Shown here: positions 42,831-51,604 of the stretch, in pieces
How positions within the stretch are numbered: position 1 is the first letter of the stretch
Layout of the letters: each line of letters begins with the position of its first letter
Origin: Polyangium sp. 6x1
GTDB taxonomy: Bacteria > Myxococcota_A > Polyangia > Polyangiales > Polyangiaceae
Length of the DNA: 64,000 nucleotides
NCBI RefSeq assembly: GCF_029946515.1
Contig: NZ_JARZHH010000058.1
Span: 1-64,000, forward strand
Reading direction: 5' to 3'
Made by a program: the position numbers and the translations under genes
Notes under the pieces: model-generated
The model's database searches: none
What the model was told of the DNA's origin: nothing
What the model saw: the letters and a program-made list of their open reading frames with translations, nothing else

Positions 42831-44018
42831 TCAGGGATTTTGCAGCGCTGACTTCACGACCTGCCCTGCCGCGCTCGGATCGCCGTTCCAGTTGACGATG
42901 AGCGACGGGAAGGCGCAGTCCTTCGCGTACCAAGCCCAACCCGTCCAGGACAAGCCGCGCTGCTTCGCGTACTCGAGGAGCTGGCTCGTGTAGTTCGTCG
43001 AGCAATCGAAGCTGCCGAACTCCGTGATGAAGATGGGATCGGTCGCCGCGAGGTAGCCGAACTTCTGCTCCCACGTCCCCGGCTGCTTGTTCTCGAAATC
43101 GTAGGGGTGCGTGACATACACGATGTTGCTGCCCTGAACGCGGTTCTGCGCCACGCCCGAGAGATCGAAGGCCCAGTCGAGACCCCCGACGAGGACGAGG
43201 TTTTGCGCGCCCGTGGCCCGGACCGTGTCGTAGAGCTGCTGCATGCCCACGGCCTGGAAGCCCTCGCCGCTGTCGCCGCCGTTCCGCCACACCGACCAGG
43301 AGACGTCCCGCGGCTCGTTGTAGAGCTCGAAGAGCACCCGGCCGTCGTTCTTGTATTTCTCGGCCACGGATTGCCAGAACTTCACGGAGTTCTGATCGGC
43401 CATCCGCTGCTGCTTCGTGTCCCAGTTGTTCATGTCCCCACGATCCGACCAGTGCAGATCGAGGATGACGTCGAGCCCGGCCTGGTGCGCCCACTGGATG
43501 GCCTGGTCGATGTTCTGCTGGTATTGCCCGTCGTAACGGACGTGCCCCGGCAGCCAGAACCCCTGATTCAAGGAGAGGCGCGTGACGTTCGCGCCCCAGC
43601 CCTTGATCTTCTGGAAATCCGCGAGCGAGATGTTCTCGCCTTGCGGCGTCCATTCGTGCGAGGGCCGGGCGAGCCCGCGGAACACGTGGACGCTTCCATT
43701 CTCGTCGTAAATCTTGTTCCCCTGGACGTAGTACCCGCCCGGGGTCACGGGCGGCGCGCCGCCGCTGCCGCCCGTGCCGGAGGCGGAGGAGCTGCCGGAG
43801 CTCGACGACCCCGGCCCGCTCCCTCCCGACGCGCCCGCGCCGCCCGTGCCGCCCGCGCCGGGCGTGGAGCCGCCCATGCCCATGGAGGCCTGGGCGCCGC
43901 CCTGGCCGCCCTCACCGCCCGTGGGGCTCGACGTCTGGCCGACGTCGCACCCAGCCGCCCCGAGCGAGATCGCGAAGAGCGACAAACCGAGAAACACGAA
44001 GCCGCGTCGTGATTGCAT
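42831..44018 (-). CDS. GH5 cellulase, lipoprotein
   Basis: A 395-residue secreted endoglucanase. Signal and lipobox (LGAAGC) are followed by a 75-residue Gly/Ser linker. The GH5 domain has ARPSHEWTPQGENISL near the start, VILDLHWSDRG, the acid-base Glu in VLFELYNEPRD and the nucleophile in PIFITEFGSFD. A GTG four codons upstream overlaps the preceding gene by 4 nt and is an alternative start; the ATG has the better SD (GAGGG). Last gene of the minus-strand cellulase arm. Confidence 0.92.
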   Translation of the reverse strand: MQSRRGFVFLGLSLFAISLGAAGCDVGQTSSPTGGEGGQGGAQASMGMGGSTPGAGGTGGAGASGGSGPGSSSSGSSSASGTGGSGGAPPVTPGGYYVQGNKIYDENGSVHVFRGLARPSHEWTPQGENISLADFQKIKGWGANVTRLSLNQGFWLPGHVRYDGQYQQNIDQAIQWAHQAGLDVILDLHWSDRGDMNNWDTKQQRMADQNSVKFWQSVAEKYKNDGRVLFELYNEPRDVSWSVWRNGGDSGEGFQAVGMQQLYDTVRATGAQNLVLVGGLDWAFDLSGVAQNRVQGSNIVYVTHPYDFENKQPGTWEQKFGYLAATDPIFITEFGSFDCSTNYTSQLLEYAKQRGLSWTGWAWYAKDCAFPSLIVNWNGDPSAAGQVVKSALQNP

Positions 44019-44026
44019 GGTTTCCC

Positions 44027-44815
44027 TCACTCGTAGAAGGCGATGTCGTCAACCCAGATGTCGAACGTCGTGTTCTGGCCCGACTGGAAGTGGACGTAAT
44101 AAAGCGCGTCCTTCTTGATCGCCGTCAGGTTCTGCTTCGACCAGTTCACGGTCTTGAGCTCCGCGAAGCTGAACTTGAACTCCTGCCAGTCGGCCGTGAG
44201 CGTGACGTTCGCGCCGAAGTCGTCGCTGCACGTCATGCCGCAGTTGTTGGCCTCGGGCGTCGTCTGCGAGTCGCCGACGTTGAAGCGCACGGCGCCCGTC
44301 CCCGACCCGACCTTGGCCCAGAACTGAATGCCCGCGAACTGCGACGCATTGTACGCCTTCTTCGCCACGCCGTCGTTGTTGAGGTCGAACCCGAAGCCGG
44401 CGCCCCACGTCGTGAAGCCGTTTCCTTTCGTGTTCGCCCCGTACATGCTCGATCCGCGCGCGGGTGACAGCGCGGTCATCTCGAAGGGATCCCCCACGAT
44501 CGGCGTCTGCGTCGCGCCGGCCGTCTCGTCATTGTACGTGTACCAGGCGCCCAGCAAGCCCGCGTTCGAAATGATGGATCCGTTCTGGTCCTCCATGTCG
44601 TCGATGAGCGTCAGCTTTGTCCCGCTGCCACCGCCGCCAGGGCCACCGCCGCCCGGACCACCGCCGCCCGGGCCGGGGCCGGGGCCGCCGCCGCCGCTCG
44701 CGCCCGCGCCGCCCGAGCCGGGATTCGTCGCGCCCTCGTCGCACGCGGCGGCGGAGACCACGAGCAAGCCCATCACGACGACGAAAAGAGCACGATTCTT
44801 GTTGACGAATTTCAT
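44027..44815 (-). CDS. CBM11-like carbohydrate-binding lipoprotein
   Basis: A 262-residue lipoprotein (lipobox SAAACDEG) with a Gly-rich linker. The C-terminal domain of about 180 residues starts LIDDMEDQNGSIISN and contains a jelly-roll pattern (GIQFWAKVGSGTGAVRFNVGDS; WQEFKFSFAELKTV; FDIWVDDIAFYE). This resembles CBM11/CIA30-type folds found attached to glucanases. It has no catalytic residues and is presumed to bind beta-glucan. It is a paralogue of the other CBM11-like gene in this arm, and its stop is in or next to the GH5 start. Confidence 0.8.
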   Translation of the reverse strand: MKFVNKNRALFVVVMGLLVVSAAACDEGATNPGSGGAGASGGGGPGPGPGGGGPGGGGPGGGGSGTKLTLIDDMEDQNGSIISNAGLLGAWYTYNDETAGATQTPIVGDPFEMTALSPARGSSMYGANTKGNGFTTWGAGFGFDLNNDGVAKKAYNASQFAGIQFWAKVGSGTGAVRFNVGDSQTTPEANNCGMTCSDDFGANVTLTADWQEFKFSFAELKTVNWSKQNLTAIKKDALYYVHFQSGQNTTFDIWVDDIAFYE

Positions 44816-44947
44816 GGGTGCACCGGACCTTTCGGGGGGAGCGGAGTGCGGAGCCGCTCGCAAGGAATGGGATCATCGTAGCGGAGCCGCGGCGCGACCA
44901 CCATGCGTCGCGCGCGGTTCCGTTTTCGCTTCATTCGTTCGAGAAAA

Positions 44948-47308
44948 TTAGATTCGACCTTTTTCATCGAGGAATGCGGCGACCCAGGCGAGCGGCGCAT
45001 TCCAGTTGATGGTGATCTCGTTCAAGGCCCAGGCCTCGATGTGGTCGATGAAGCACTTCTGCGGCGCGCAGCCAGCGAGCCCCGCGGCCTGACCATACGG
45101 ATCCTCGAGCCCCGAGTTCGGGCCGCCCGAGACCGCGCCGGGCGGCGCCACCGGGAACTTCCCGTCGACCTGGTTCGCCCAGAATCGATGGTGCGGGTTC
45201 TTGAGCGGATTCGACCCGTACCCGGTCACGTACGACTGCACCATCGGGTTCTTGCCGAGCAGATAGTCCATCCCCTCGACCGCGCCGCCGAGGTACTTCG
45301 GTTTGCTCGTGAAATCGTGCGCGAGCGAGAGGATGACGATGTTGTTGAGCACGCACGAGTTCGAGCCCCAGGGGTACTTGCGCGACCCACCGGCCTTGAA
45401 GGGCAAACGATACCCCTCGGCGTCGACCAGGCCGAGGTACGTGTCCGCGGCCGCGACGACGCTCGATCGCATGGCGGCGACGAGATCCTTGTCGAGCTTG
45501 TTCGGCACGACGGCGAGCGAAATGGTGCCGAGCGCCTGCGTCATCTGCCACGTCATGGATGTCGACGCGCCGCCGGCCGTGCCCGCGCCCGTCTGCGGGA
45601 CGGACATGTAATGCTTCGACTTGGTGAGGGCCGTCTGGTACTCGTCCTTGCCCGTCGTGATGAAGAGCTCGGCCGCGGCCCAGTAGAACTCGTCGCTCAC
45701 GTCGATGTCGTCGTACGGACCGCCGCCCTGGTTGTCGCTCGCCGGCGCGTATACCGCCGGGTTCGCCTTTGCCGCGGCCCAGGCCTTCTCCGCGGCGCCG
45801 AGGGCCTTCGCCGAGAACGCCGGATCGAGCGTCTTCCAGATCCGCGCCGCCTGCGCCGCGTTTGCCGCGAGGTTCAAGGTCGCCGCGGTGCTCGGCGGGC
45901 GCAAGAAGCGCTTCATGTTGGCCTCGTGCGGCGCGAGCCCGAGCCCGGTCCATTTCTCGTCGTGGACCTTGTGGTGCACCATGCCCGCGCGCGGCTGGCC
46001 GTCCGGCACCTGCATCTTGAGCATCCATTCGAGCTCGTAACGGGCCTCGTCGAGGATGTCCGGGACCCCGTTCTTGTTCTCGGGGATCGCGAGCTTGCCG
46101 TCGCCGAACTCCGCCGAGCTCGTGCCGAGGTGCTTCGCCCGCTCGTACTGCGCGAGCATCGTCCAGACCGAGATGCCCCCGTTGACCACGTATTTGCCGT
46201 GATCTCCCGCGTCGTACCAGCCGCCGGAGACATCGAGCGAATACGAGCAGCCCGTCCCCGGCGCGCACGGCACGCTCTTGTCGCTCGTGTGACCGGCGGG
46301 TCGCGTCCATTTCTCCTCGCCCGCGTAAGGCATCGTGATCGGCATGCCGCTGCGGTTGTGATAGAAATACGCGAGCGCGTCGTACTTGACCTTCCCGTAG
46401 AGATCCTTCCGGACGTCGAACGGAAAGCTCGTCTCGCCCTCGACGCGCAGCTCGTACTTGTCGCCGGGCTTCGCGAACGACGTGAAATCCACGACGTGGA
46501 TGTGCTCGCCGGACGCGGGATCATCGCCGAAGACCGCCGTCGTGCCCTTGGCGACCGACTCCTTGCCCTCCTTGACGATCTCCCACGCGAGCGGCTTGTT
46601 CGGCGCGGCCTTCACGATCGCCTTCTTCACGAGCCCCGGGAAGTAGCCGATCTGGTTGACTCGCACCTTCGGCAATTTCACCTGCGGCGGCGGGGGCGGC
46701 GCCTTGAACTCGGGGTCGTCCAGACGAACATCGTCCAGACAAACCGTCACGCCCCCCTCGGCGGCGAGGCCTCCGCCCATGTGAAAGGCGAGCTCCGCCG
46801 TCGGATCGTCGCCATGGCCCATGACGAACGCGCCCTCGAAGCGCTGCGGCTTCGTCTTCAGCTCGATCGTGCTCGACCAGTACTCGGCATAAGGCGGCCC
46901 TGCCATGCCCACCTTGGGGCGCACGCGCGTGGATTTGCTCGCCCAGGCCTTGAAGCGGACGGTGTACGTGTGGCCGCGCTTGACGACCATCTCGCGATGG
47001 CGGACCTGCGCGTCCCAGGGGTTCGCCCCTTTATCGTCGATCTTGAGGCAAAACGCGCCGTTCTCGACCAGCGCCTTGCCCGTCGCGGGCGCGCTGAACG
47101 ACGTGGTCCACGGCAGGCTCGTGCCGTCCTCGAAATCGCTGTTCTTGAGCAGGTTGTTGCCGCCTTGCGGCGCCACCTGCGGCCCGTTCGCCACGGGCGC
47201 AGCGCCCGGATCGCCGGGCGCGTTCGGGTCCTGCGACGCCGCGCCGGGCGCGCAGCTCGAGAGCACGAGCGCCGCGAGAAGAGTGCACGATGAGGTGGGG
47301 TTGCGCAT
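44948..47308 (-). CDS. GH9 endoglucanase with CBM4/9-like and Ig-like domains
   Basis: A 786-residue lipoprotein cellulase. Lipobox in LVLSSC. Residues about 50-215 form a CBM4/9-like jelly roll (NLLKNSDFEDGTSLPW; VCLDDVRLDDPEF). A CelD-type Ig-like domain follows (about 225-310, PKVRVNQIGYFPGLV). The GH9 (alpha/alpha)6 domain contains GGWYDAGDHGKYV with the catalytic Asp pair, VTGYGSNPLKNPHHRFWA and, near the end, NEITINWNAPLAWV with the acid Glu. It is the largest enzyme of the cluster, probably acting on amorphous cellulose outside the cell. The start MRNPTSS follows GAGG. Confidence 0.95.
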   Translation of the reverse strand: MRNPTSSCTLLAALVLSSCAPGAASQDPNAPGDPGAAPVANGPQVAPQGGNNLLKNSDFEDGTSLPWTTSFSAPATGKALVENGAFCLKIDDKGANPWDAQVRHREMVVKRGHTYTVRFKAWASKSTRVRPKVGMAGPPYAEYWSSTIELKTKPQRFEGAFVMGHGDDPTAELAFHMGGGLAAEGGVTVCLDDVRLDDPEFKAPPPPPQVKLPKVRVNQIGYFPGLVKKAIVKAAPNKPLAWEIVKEGKESVAKGTTAVFGDDPASGEHIHVVDFTSFAKPGDKYELRVEGETSFPFDVRKDLYGKVKYDALAYFYHNRSGMPITMPYAGEEKWTRPAGHTSDKSVPCAPGTGCSYSLDVSGGWYDAGDHGKYVVNGGISVWTMLAQYERAKHLGTSSAEFGDGKLAIPENKNGVPDILDEARYELEWMLKMQVPDGQPRAGMVHHKVHDEKWTGLGLAPHEANMKRFLRPPSTAATLNLAANAAQAARIWKTLDPAFSAKALGAAEKAWAAAKANPAVYAPASDNQGGGPYDDIDVSDEFYWAAAELFITTGKDEYQTALTKSKHYMSVPQTGAGTAGGASTSMTWQMTQALGTISLAVVPNKLDKDLVAAMRSSVVAAADTYLGLVDAEGYRLPFKAGGSRKYPWGSNSCVLNNIVILSLAHDFTSKPKYLGGAVEGMDYLLGKNPMVQSYVTGYGSNPLKNPHHRFWANQVDGKFPVAPPGAVSGGPNSGLEDPYGQAAGLAGCAPQKCFIDHIEAWALNEITINWNAPLAWVAAFLDEKGRI

Positions 47309-47334
47309 GACAAACCTCGCCGAAGGTCCCCGCG

Positions 47335-48102
47335 TCACGGACAGCCGGTGAACTGGATGTCGTCGATGTAAATGTCGTAGTCGGCCCCGGGCGTGTTCAC
47401 CTGCCACTGGACGCCGTACATCTTCGAGCTCTCGCTCGCGGCGGGGCGCGGCTGGCCCCACCCGGCCTGCTGCTGCGCCGCGCTGAACAGGACGACGTAC
47501 TTGGTCCACGTCGTCGTGAGCTGAATATCCATGCCGAAGTCGTTGAAGCACTCCGTGCAGACCTTGCCCTCCGGATCCGTGTTCACGTCCGGCAATTTGA
47601 TGCGCACGTTGCCCGCCGAGTTTTCGCCGCGCTTCGCCCAGAACGAGATGCCCTTGTACTGCGAGACGTCGAAGGGCGCCTTCGGATCGACGAAGTTGAA
47701 GCCCATGCCCGCGAAGACCGTGCCCGATCCGCCGACCTTGCCGTTCATGCGCGCCGAGCTCTGCGAGCCGTTCGCGCCGCCGGGGCTCATCGAGAACGTG
47801 CCGCCGAGCGCGCCCGCCTGCGGCGTGATCGTCGAGCCAGCCTTGTCGGCGAACGTGTACCAGTAGCCGCCGCGGCCCTTGTGCATCGCGACCTGGTTGT
47901 TGTTGTCCTCGCCGTCGTCGAGCAATCCATCAGCCGGACAAACCTTGGCCTCCGGCGAATTCTCGAGGTCCGCGCCGGTGCCCGCGCCGGTGCCCGCGCC
48001 CCCACCACCGCCCGGCGGGCGAGGAATGCATCCGGAGATCGCCGGCACGAACGCGCAGAGCGCGACGAAGGCCCCCACCGTGTACGAGATCGCCTTGTTC
48101 AT
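47335..48102 (-). CDS. CBM11-like carbohydrate-binding lipoprotein
   Basis: A 255-residue lipoprotein (lipobox ISGCIP) with a Pro/Gly linker. The C-terminal domain begins after LLDDGEDNNNQVAM and has GISFWAKRGENSAGNVRIK, a Cys pair (VCTECFNDFG) and a closing YDIYIDDIQFTGC. It shares the DIQLT and FDxY...DD pattern with the CBM11-like neighbour 2.5 kb downstream, so they are paralogues. No active site is visible. It probably binds glucan chains for the porin or cellulases. Confidence 0.8.
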   Translation of the reverse strand: MNKAISYTVGAFVALCAFVPAISGCIPRPPGGGGGAGTGAGTGADLENSPEAKVCPADGLLDDGEDNNNQVAMHKGRGGYWYTFADKAGSTITPQAGALGGTFSMSPGGANGSQSSARMNGKVGGSGTVFAGMGFNFVDPKAPFDVSQYKGISFWAKRGENSAGNVRIKLPDVNTDPEGKVCTECFNDFGMDIQLTTTWTKYVVLFSAAQQQAGWGQPRPAASESSKMYGVQWQVNTPGADYDIYIDDIQFTGCP

Positions 48103-48110
48103 GTTCGTTT

Positions 48111-49802
48111 TCACCACCAGATCGAGGCCTGCAGCCGGATGACGTTGAGATCGGGGCGGGTCGCCGGCGCGCCGCGCGTCCCCGGATCCTGGTTCGTCGT
48201 CGTCGCGCCGAATCCGTCGGGGAGCGTGGGCGCCGCCGGCGGCTGCGTGCAGAGGAGCGGGAAGGCCGGATCGCACTCCCGCTGATTGAAGAAGTACCGC
48301 GAATACTGGAGGGTGATCTCCTCGTGCGCGAGCCAGTCCGACCGGAAGACGATCCGCGGCGAGAGGATCGCGAACGATTGCTCGGGGATCTTCGAGTTCG
48401 GCTGCAAGCGGTCGAAGCGCAGGCCGAGCCCGAGCCACGATTTGATGCGGCCGTTGAGGTCGAAGCCGTACTTGAACTTCCGGACGCCATCCATGTCGGG
48501 GTCTTCGCTCGAGATGAAGTTCGCCATGGTGAAGGCCGCGAGCTTGAGGTCGGGCCCCTCGCCCCAGTACCGCTGCCCCGGCGTCTTCATGTTCGAGAGG
48601 ATGTTGGCGATGCTGAGCTCGTATTGCGCGAGCAGCGTGTTCACCGCGCCGTTGCCGTTGCTCTGGGGGGTCGCGTCGTCGAGGTAGTTGCTCGTGATGC
48701 CGAGCGCGAACTCACCGCCGCCGTTCGCGTGGATCACTTCGACCGCGGGGCCGACGACGCGCGCGTTCTCCGCGGAGACGCGGGAAAACCCTGCATAAAG
48801 ATAACCGTACATGTTCGCGTCGACGCGCACGTCCGCGCCGATCACGCTCATGTTGCCGTTCGGTACGTTCGTCAGCGCCGAGCCGGGCCGATCCTCTTCT
48901 TGCGCCCAGGTGTAGAAATGGTGCGCCGAGACGTCGACCGTCTTCTTCCAGCTCACGCCGGCGTGCAGGTGGTTCACGAGCGTGAAGCGGGCGTCGTTGT
49001 AAATGCTCGGGTTCGGGCGCCGCACGCCGAAGCCCTGCTCGCCCCACAACGTCCAGTCGCCGACGTCGATCTCCATACGGAGCGTCTCGCCCAGGGTGTG
49101 CGTGCGGCCGAAGAGGAACGTGTCGTAATACCCGGCATCGTACCGGCCCGCCATTCCATACCGACCCCAGAAGCTGCCGACCTTCGCCTCCAGCCGGACG
49201 TTCGTCCACGGCAGCTCCGGCGTGATCGTGACCCAGCCCTGCGCAATGCCGAACTGCGCGAGGTTCTCCTTCCACGCGGCGTCCGTGAAATTGAAGGCGA
49301 GGATGCCCGCCGTGGCCTTGGCCCACCCCTTCGAGTAGCTGAAGTAGAGCTCGGCCCAGTCGCGCGCCTGGTGGCCGCTGTATTGCCAGTTCAGGTATTG
49401 ATCGTCCGGCACGACGGGCGCGTGCAAGGTGGTCCGGCTCTGATCCGGCAGGGGATTGTCGCGGGCGCCGATGCCGATCCGCATCGGCGCGCGGAAGTAA
49501 CCGTGGAACTCGAAGCCCTCGGACTTGTCGCCGCCCTTGCCCCCGGAAATGCCCGAGACCGCGGGGCTCGAGTTACCAAAGGCCGGCGGAGGGCCCTGCG
49601 GCGTCTGGACATCGGGGGCGGCCGGCTTCTGGGATGACTGCGCGGGCTTCGCGGGCGCGGCCTGCGCGGAGCCACCCGCGCTCGTATTCGACATCTGCAC
49701 GGGCGGGGCGTCCTCCTCGGCAGGCTTCGGATCCCCCTGCGCGAGCGCCTGCATGGGCGCGAGCACACCACAGAGCAGAATGGTCAACGACGACAAACGC
49801 AT
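48111..49802 (-). CDS. Putative outer-membrane porin
   Basis: A 563-residue exported protein with a signal peptide (ILLCGVLAPMQALAQG) and a Gln/Pro/Ala linker to about residue 85. The rest has amphipathic beta strands rich in aromatic residues with Gly turns (FEFHGYFRAPMRIGIG; AELYFSYSKGWAKAT; GYLYAGFSRVSAEN) and ends in LQASIWW, the aromatic terminus recognised by the Bam complex. This fits an outer-membrane barrel. It lies among cellulase genes and could carry cellodextrins to the periplasm; there is no direct evidence for specificity. The CBM11-like gene starts 8 nt downstream of it. Confidence 0.75.
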   Translation of the reverse strand: MRLSSLTILLCGVLAPMQALAQGDPKPAEEDAPPVQMSNTSAGGSAQAAPAKPAQSSQKPAAPDVQTPQGPPPAFGNSSPAVSGISGGKGGDKSEGFEFHGYFRAPMRIGIGARDNPLPDQSRTTLHAPVVPDDQYLNWQYSGHQARDWAELYFSYSKGWAKATAGILAFNFTDAAWKENLAQFGIAQGWVTITPELPWTNVRLEAKVGSFWGRYGMAGRYDAGYYDTFLFGRTHTLGETLRMEIDVGDWTLWGEQGFGVRRPNPSIYNDARFTLVNHLHAGVSWKKTVDVSAHHFYTWAQEEDRPGSALTNVPNGNMSVIGADVRVDANMYGYLYAGFSRVSAENARVVGPAVEVIHANGGGEFALGITSNYLDDATPQSNGNGAVNTLLAQYELSIANILSNMKTPGQRYWGEGPDLKLAAFTMANFISSEDPDMDGVRKFKYGFDLNGRIKSWLGLGLRFDRLQPNSKIPEQSFAILSPRIVFRSDWLAHEEITLQYSRYFFNQRECDPAFPLLCTQPPAAPTLPDGFGATTTNQDPGTRGAPATRPDLNVIRLQASIWW

Positions 49803-49850
49803 CGGAGTTCCTCTCCTTACCCCCGAAACAATCTTTGAACACCCGGCCGA

Positions 49851-51434
49851 TCAGAAGCCGTGTGAATACCCAAACGTGGCGCCGAGCGCGGTGCCCGAGG
49901 CGCCGAAGAGCTGAATCACCCGGAGCTCCGCGATGGGCCCCGTATTCGGCTGGATCGCGTACATCGCGCCCCCGCCCGCCGCGATGAAGGCGAGCCCCGA
50001 CTTCTTCCACGCGTCGAGGACCAGCCTCTTGTCCGCAATGAAGTCCTGCTGCGTATTGTACACCGTGACCTCGACGGAGGCGTCGACCTGCGCGAGACCA
50101 CCGCCGAGCGTCAAGAAGGGCCGAAAGCCCGCCCTGGCGAACGGATCGGAGCCGAACCAGTAGGCCGCCCGCGCCTCGGCGTGAATGGGAACGAACGCCG
50201 CGCCGCCCGGCGCCTGCGGCCCGCCACGGAACACGAACCCGGCGCGCAGCCCGGCCGTGATGTTTTTCCCGAAAACCCGCTCGTATCCCACGAAGATCCG
50301 CGTCGTCGCGGCCGTGAGGCCCCCGGCGAGCTCGCCGCCGGACTTGTCGTACGGAATGGCCTCGTAGAAAACGTCCCCCGAAAAACACGCATACTCGTTG
50401 CCGCCGGAACACGTGTTCGTCGTGCCCGAAAGCCCGAGGAAATCCTGTTGCACGCCGAGGGTCACCCAGTTCTTCTTCGCGACCGACGGCGTCTCCGGGG
50501 GTTTGTCGCAGGGCTCCCCCTCCGGGCAAGTCTTTTCCTCGCCCGGCTTGGGACACCCGAGGAGCCCCGGCGGGCAATCCGCCGCCTCGGAGCACTTCGC
50601 GGGCGGCGCCTGCCCAGGCAGCGAAGGCGACGCGCCCTCGATCTGGAGCTTGATCTCCACGCTCAGCGGCTCTTTGCGAGTGCCGGCGAAGGCGACGACG
50701 TTGTTGTCCTTGTCGAAAGCCTGAATGAAATACTTGAGTTGCCCGGTCACGCTCCCGACGTCGAGGCAGGGGACCTCCGTTCCATACCCCTTCTGCACCT
50801 TCGACATCTCGAGCGTCTTCCACGCCGAGGCGCCGAACGGCCGATACTGGAGCACGACCTTCACGGCCTCCACGCCCTCGGGCAGCTCCGTATAAAGAGG
50901 CACCGGCGTCATCACCGCCTGCTCGGTCGGGGGCGTGTGCACGAGATCGCCCTGCGCAGGCGCGGCGGGCATGGGGTTCGGCGGCGGAGTCGGAGCAGGT
51001 TCGGGCGTGCCACCACCACCACCACCGCCGGCCGCCGCCTTCGCATCTTTGAAGACGGCCTCGATCTCCTCGGAGGTGAGATCCGGGTCGAGCGTGATCT
51101 CGGGATCAGCTTTGAGCGCGGCGACGAACTCGGCCTTGCCGTCCTCGACCTTGTTCATGCCGCCGGCATAAACGACGCCGAGGTCCCGGTGCAGCCGCGC
51201 CACGACTTTGTTCGAACAGGATTTCGGACCACAGAGCGTGAGCGCCTGCTTGAGCTTCTTTTCAGCCTCGGCGAATTTCGTTCCGAGGTAATCCGCCTCG
51301 ATAGCTTTCTTCGCCAGGTCGAGGGCGGCTGCGTCATTCGGTTCCGCGCTCGCCACCTGCCCGGTCGCGACGATGAGGTGGAACAAGGCGACGGACGCGA
51401 TGCGCGGGAGCGCGCCGGAGAAGCGGCGGTTCAT
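49851..51434 (-). CDS. TPR-containing outer-membrane beta-barrel protein
   Basis: A 527-residue exported protein. The signal peptide ends at VASAEP. Residues about 30-135 are helical, with TPR-like spacing (ALDLAKKAIEADYLGTKFAEAEKKL). A Gly/Pro linker follows, then a middle domain, a Cys-rich segment (CSEAADCPPGLLGCPKPGEEKTC) and a beta-barrel-like C-terminal 190 residues (AYWFGSDPFARAGFRPF; ATFGYSHGF) ending in Phe. Such TPR-plus-barrel proteins are frequent in myxobacteria; function is unknown. It lies between the porin gene and the heme lipoprotein gene, so it probably helps sense or bind cellulose at the surface. A TTG one codon upstream is also possible. Confidence 0.75.
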   Translation of the reverse strand: MNRRFSGALPRIASVALFHLIVATGQVASAEPNDAAALDLAKKAIEADYLGTKFAEAEKKLKQALTLCGPKSCSNKVVARLHRDLGVVYAGGMNKVEDGKAEFVAALKADPEITLDPDLTSEEIEAVFKDAKAAAGGGGGGGTPEPAPTPPPNPMPAAPAQGDLVHTPPTEQAVMTPVPLYTELPEGVEAVKVVLQYRPFGASAWKTLEMSKVQKGYGTEVPCLDVGSVTGQLKYFIQAFDKDNNVVAFAGTRKEPLSVEIKLQIEGASPSLPGQAPPAKCSEAADCPPGLLGCPKPGEEKTCPEGEPCDKPPETPSVAKKNWVTLGVQQDFLGLSGTTNTCSGGNEYACFSGDVFYEAIPYDKSGGELAGGLTAATTRIFVGYERVFGKNITAGLRAGFVFRGGPQAPGGAAFVPIHAEARAAYWFGSDPFARAGFRPFLTLGGGLAQVDASVEVTVYNTQQDFIADKRLVLDAWKKSGLAFIAAGGGAMYAIQPNTGPIAELRVIQLFGASGTALGATFGYSHGF

Positions 51435-51443
51435 CAATCAGGT

Positions 51444-51473
51444 ATACTACTCGATAACCGGTAACTCTCGCAA
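51444..51473 (-). promoter_or_regulatory. Candidate promoter, possibly giving a leaderless mRNA
   Basis: On the minus strand: TTGCGA (-35), 18-nt spacer, TAGTAT (-10). The ATG begins only 9 nt after the -10 box and no Shine-Dalgarno is visible, so the transcript may start at or next to the start codon of the TPR outer-membrane gene. Confidence 0.35.
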
Positions 51474-51604
51474 CCATCAATGCGGGTCGACCGCAAAAAA
51501 AATGGACGAGGTACGGCGATCATTCGGCGGAGCGGGGGTTTTACACGTATCCAAAAGTTTTACCTCGGGTGCGGATGAAACCCCCGGTCGGTCTCCTCGT
51601 TATG

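Noticed and set aside
44903-47293. A 796-codon plus-strand frame opposite the GH9 gene
   Set aside because: Antisense to a GH9 enzyme with complete active-site motifs; composition is shadow-like.
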